From contig NZ_WBOS01000004.1 of assembly GCF_008923245.1 (NCBI RefSeq), positions 248,001 to 312,000 on the forward strand: DNA of 64,000 nt, given 5' to 3'. Positions 61,503-64,000 of this stretch are shown piece after piece. The position numbers and the translations under genes were made by a program. Under the pieces are notes generated by a model. It was given only the letters and a program-made list of their open reading frames with translations. It made no database searches and was not told the origin of the DNA. This DNA is from Cytobacillus depressus (GTDB lineage Bacteria > Bacillota > Bacilli > Bacillales > Cytobacillaceae). Positions within the stretch are counted from its first letter, which is position 1; every line of letters begins with the position of its first letter.

Positions 61503-62903
61503 TTGAATCTAGAAACACAACGGATCGATAAAGGAGAGCGCAAAACGAGGGGGATTCATCAATTTCATAAGGTAGTAGTAGCGAATAGAGGGGATGTGGC
61601 CAGGCGTGCGATCCGTGCCCTCCGCACGCTCGGCATCCGTTCTGTTGCCGTTTACTCTGAGGCCGATGCGGGGGCACCGTATCTTGCAGAAGCAGATGAG
61701 GCGTATCTGATTGGAGAAGCACAGGCTCAAGCCAGTTATCTGAACCAGGATGCGCTATTAAAAGTACTTAAAGATACGGGAGCAGATGGTGTGCACCCCG
61801 GTTATGGGTTTCTATCTGAGAACACAGAATTTGCTGCACGTGTAGAAAATGCTGGTGCGCGTTTTATAGGACCGGCACCCCGTTGGATTGACGCGATGTC
61901 CCACAAGAGTCAAGCGCGCGAGTTGATGGCCAAATACGGTATGCCAATTGGGCTTGGATCGGGCATACTTAGCGACGTTCAAGAGGAAATCATCGCGCAA
62001 GGGCGTCAAATTGGCTTCCCAGTGTTGGTCAAACCCGCTGGTGGGGGGGGCGGAATTGGTATGCTTCCGGCACATGACGAGGAAGAATTGCTTAAAGTTG
62101 TGGAAAGAGCCCGTTCTTTGGCATTTCGATCGTTTTCAAACAATCAAGTTTACCTAGAAAAATATATGGTTCAACCTCGCCATATAGAATTCCAGATACT
62201 TGGCGACCAACATGGAGGAGTACAGCATTTGTTTGAGAGGGATTGCTCAGTGCAGCGACGTCACCAGAAAATCATCGAGGAAGCACCAGCACCTGCTGTA
62301 GATCGAAAAGAAATCGATGGGTTGGCACAACAAATCACAAAAGTACTGCAAGACATCGGGTACGACAATATCGGAACAGTTGAGATGCTGCGGGGAAGTG
62401 ATGGCTCCTATAGTTTTCTGGAAATGAATACCCGTCTGCAGGTGGAGCATGCTGTCACGGAAGAGATTACGGGAGTGGATCTCGTTGTGGCGCAGATCCG
62501 TTCCGCTGCGGGTGAACGATTAAGTAATATTTTACCTGCAAACATCGAGCGTAATGGCCATGCCATTGAGGTAAGGGTGTATGCGGAAGATCCGAAGAAT
62601 TTCTTCCCATCTCCAGGTAAACTCAATACTTTCCGTACGCCTAGCGGTAATGGCATTCGTGTGGAAACGGGATACGCAGAAGGAATGACAGTAACTCCTT
62701 ATTACGATCCAATGATTGCTAAAGTGATTGCCCATGCGGAAAACCGCGAAAAAACGATCGAAATCTTAACAGAATCACTGAAAGAATTTGACGTCTCAGG
62801 AATAAAGACGAATATTCCTTTCCTGCTCAAATCGCTTGCCTCAGAACAGTTTAGGGCTGGCGAGGTGCATACGGGCCTTTCCTCAACTATATTGTCTAGT
62901 TAA
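61503..62903 (+). CDS. Biotin carboxylase subunit (AccC-like)
   Basis: 466 residues. Start TTG 61503, 7 nt after AAGAGGTG. The N-terminal ~18 residues are a little longer than usual. VVVANRGDVARRAIRAL, HPGYGFLSEN, the glycine-rich KPAGGGGGIGM loop, FERDCSVQRRHQKIIEEAP and LEMNTRLQVEHAVTEEITG are the biotin carboxylase/ATP-grasp core. No biotin carrier or carboxyltransferase gene is visible before the window ends, so it is probably part of an acyl-CoA carboxylase completed downstream. GGGGGIGM differs from the more usual GGGGRGM. LysR control suggests a catabolic, not lipid-synthesis, role. Confidence 0.9.
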   Translation: MNLETQRIDKGERKTRGIHQFHKVVVANRGDVARRAIRALRTLGIRSVAVYSEADAGAPYLAEADEAYLIGEAQAQASYLNQDALLKVLKDTGADGVHPGYGFLSENTEFAARVENAGARFIGPAPRWIDAMSHKSQARELMAKYGMPIGLGSGILSDVQEEIIAQGRQIGFPVLVKPAGGGGGIGMLPAHDEEELLKVVERARSLAFRSFSNNQVYLEKYMVQPRHIEFQILGDQHGGVQHLFERDCSVQRRHQKIIEEAPAPAVDRKEIDGLAQQITKVLQDIGYDNIGTVEMLRGSDGSYSFLEMNTRLQVEHAVTEEITGVDLVVAQIRSAAGERLSNILPANIERNGHAIEVRVYAEDPKNFFPSPGKLNTFRTPSGNGIRVETGYAEGMTVTPYYDPMIAKVIAHAENREKTIEILTESLKEFDVSGIKTNIPFLLKSLASEQFRAGEVHTGLSSTILSS

Positions 62904-63027
62904 GGAAACATAGGAAGACCGATGTTGTCATAACTAAGCCTTATATTGATATTCTGTATTAGTATTTTACATTAAAACACTATATATGCTTTGATAGATT
63001 TATAGATTCTAAAGGAGGAAATCATAA

Positions 63028-64000
63028 ATGCGTAGTTGGGTAGTTGCTGAAAATGGAAATCCAAGTGATGTATTGCAAATCAATGAGGTACCTAAACCTA
63101 GTTTGGGAACAGGACAGGTATTAATAGAGGTTAAGGCAATGGCATTAAACTTTTTTGATATCCTGCTGTGTCAAGGAAAGTATCAATCAAAGCCACCGCT
63201 GCCATTTACACCAGGTGCAGAAGTTTCTGGTATTGTCCAAGCGGTTGGTGAAGGAAGCTTATATGTTGTTGGTCAACGGGTATTTGCCAGGCCTCAGTTG
63301 CCTGCTGGAGGTCTTTCCGAATGGGTAGCTGTTTCAGAAGGATCTGTTTTTCCGATACCTGAATCCATGTCTTTTGAAGAGGCAGCAGCTCTGTTTATCA
63401 CTTATCAGACATCTTACTATGCGCTCCACAAACGAGGAAATCTCAAAGCTGGTGAAGTATTGCTTGTACATGCGGGATCTGGCGGTGTGGGGTCTGCAGC
63501 GATTCAATTGGGAAAAGCAGCTGGAGCCCGTGTGATTGCAACCGCAGGTGGACCGGAGAAGACTCAGATTTGCAGGGATCTAGGCGCTGACGTGGCCATC
63601 GATTATCTCTCGGAGGATTTCATCAAAATCGTCAAAGAAGAAACAGGAGGTCGCGGGGCAGATGTGATAGTCGATCCGGTTGGTGGCGATACCTTTGATC
63701 GCTCCAGAAAGTGCATTGCATTTGACGGTCGCATCCTAGTTATTGGTTTTGCCGGGGGACGCATTGCGGATGCCCCAACTAACCATGCACTCGTTAAGAA
63801 CTATTCTGTAGTTGGGGTACATTGGGGATTATTCCGGGACAAATTCCCAGAACAGGTTAGAGAGATTCATAGGGACCTTCTGGCCCTATATGAACGTGGC
63901 GATGTACGCCCTCTCATTTACAATCCTCAGCCATTCGAAGAAGTACCACAAGCTTTAGATCTTTTAGGAAGCCGTAAAACGTGGGGCAAGCTCGTGGTTA
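63028..64000 (+). CDS. NADPH:quinone oxidoreductase-like zinc-independent MDR protein (partial)
   Basis: 324 codons to the window edge, with no stop seen, so the C-terminus may lack only a few residues. AAAGGAGGA precedes the ATG. Features: MALNFFDILLCQGKYQ, FTPGAEVSGIVQAVG, the AGSGGVGSAAIQLGKAAGA cofactor loop, and VDPVGGDTF. The zinc-ligand cysteine clusters of alcohol dehydrogenases are absent, which fits the quinone oxidoreductase/enoyl reductase branch. It lies 125 nt after the biotin carboxylase. Confidence 0.88.
   Translation, partial: MRSWVVAENGNPSDVLQINEVPKPSLGTGQVLIEVKAMALNFFDILLCQGKYQSKPPLPFTPGAEVSGIVQAVGEGSLYVVGQRVFARPQLPAGGLSEWVAVSEGSVFPIPESMSFEEAAALFITYQTSYYALHKRGNLKAGEVLLVHAGSGGVGSAAIQLGKAAGARVIATAGGPEKTQICRDLGADVAIDYLSEDFIKIVKEETGGRGADVIVDPVGGDTFDRSRKCIAFDGRILVIGFAGGRIADAPTNHALVKNYSVVGVHWGLFRDKFPEQVREIHRDLLALYERGDVRPLIYNPQPFEEVPQALDLLGSRKTWGKLVV

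Overview
The window looks like a chromosomal segment of an aerobic, low-G+C Bacillaceae bacterium. The pointers are strong GGAGG-type ribosome binding sites, frequent TTG and GTG starts, a guanine-class purine riboswitch, Bacillus-type small families (DUF1292, DUF1835, LytTR plus DUF3021, HXXEE), many T-tailed terminators and sigma-54 (SigL-type) activators. The genus cannot be fixed from the sequence alone. There are no rRNA, tRNA, CRISPR, prophage or intact transposase genes.

Layout. 0-7.6 kb is ordinary: an SF1 helicase, a MarR regulator and a luciferase-like oxidoreductase sharing one operator motif, two small proteins and two MFS transporters. 7.9-22.2 kb is an AT-rich catabolic island: a minus-strand acyl-CoA ligase, then CoA-transferase I, acyl-CoA dehydrogenase, CitE-like lyase, MaoC-like hydratase, enoyl-CoA hydratase, CoA-transferase II, a three-part TRAP transporter, CoA-transferase III and a PAS/AAA+ sigma-54 activator. 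The first operon gene has a sigma-54 promoter preceded by three palindromes TTCTA-N5-TAGAA. The gene set suggests uptake of an organic (di)acid, activation to a CoA thioester, oxidation, hydration and retro-aldol cleavage, as in itaconate/mesaconate/methylsuccinate breakdown through citramalyl-CoA.

22.5-36.8 kb is miscellaneous: two uncharacterised proteins, small membrane proteins, a riboswitch-controlled nucleoside-type transporter, an ECF sigma factor with its probable anti-sigma and a visible autoregulatory promoter, a RibD-like reductase, a LytTR/DUF3021 pair, exported proteins, a tyrosine-recombinase remnant and dispersed GGGCGC repeats.

36.9-53.6 kb is a second sigma-54 regulon around a second PAS/AAA+ activator (42.6-44.3 kb). 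Four near-consensus -24/-12 promoters precede pyruvate carboxylase + malic enzyme; an acyl-CoA dehydrogenase; an SDR + ACAD11-type dehydrogenase + APH-type kinase + ComB-type phosphatase operon; and a thiolase + 3-hydroxyacyl-CoA dehydrogenase + enoyl-CoA hydratase operon. Together these make a full beta-oxidation cycle, a probable 4-hydroxyacyl-CoA branch and anaplerosis. Two promoter regions are diverged copies of each other, each followed by a decayed gene.

54.1-64 kb is a third catabolic block: an MFS transporter, a cytochrome P450, two SDRs, two alpha/beta hydrolases, a LysR regulator, a divergent biotin carboxylase and a quinone-oxidoreductase-like gene cut by the window end. It resembles hydroxylation, oxidation and ring-opening of a cyclic compound, but the substrate cannot be read from the sequence.
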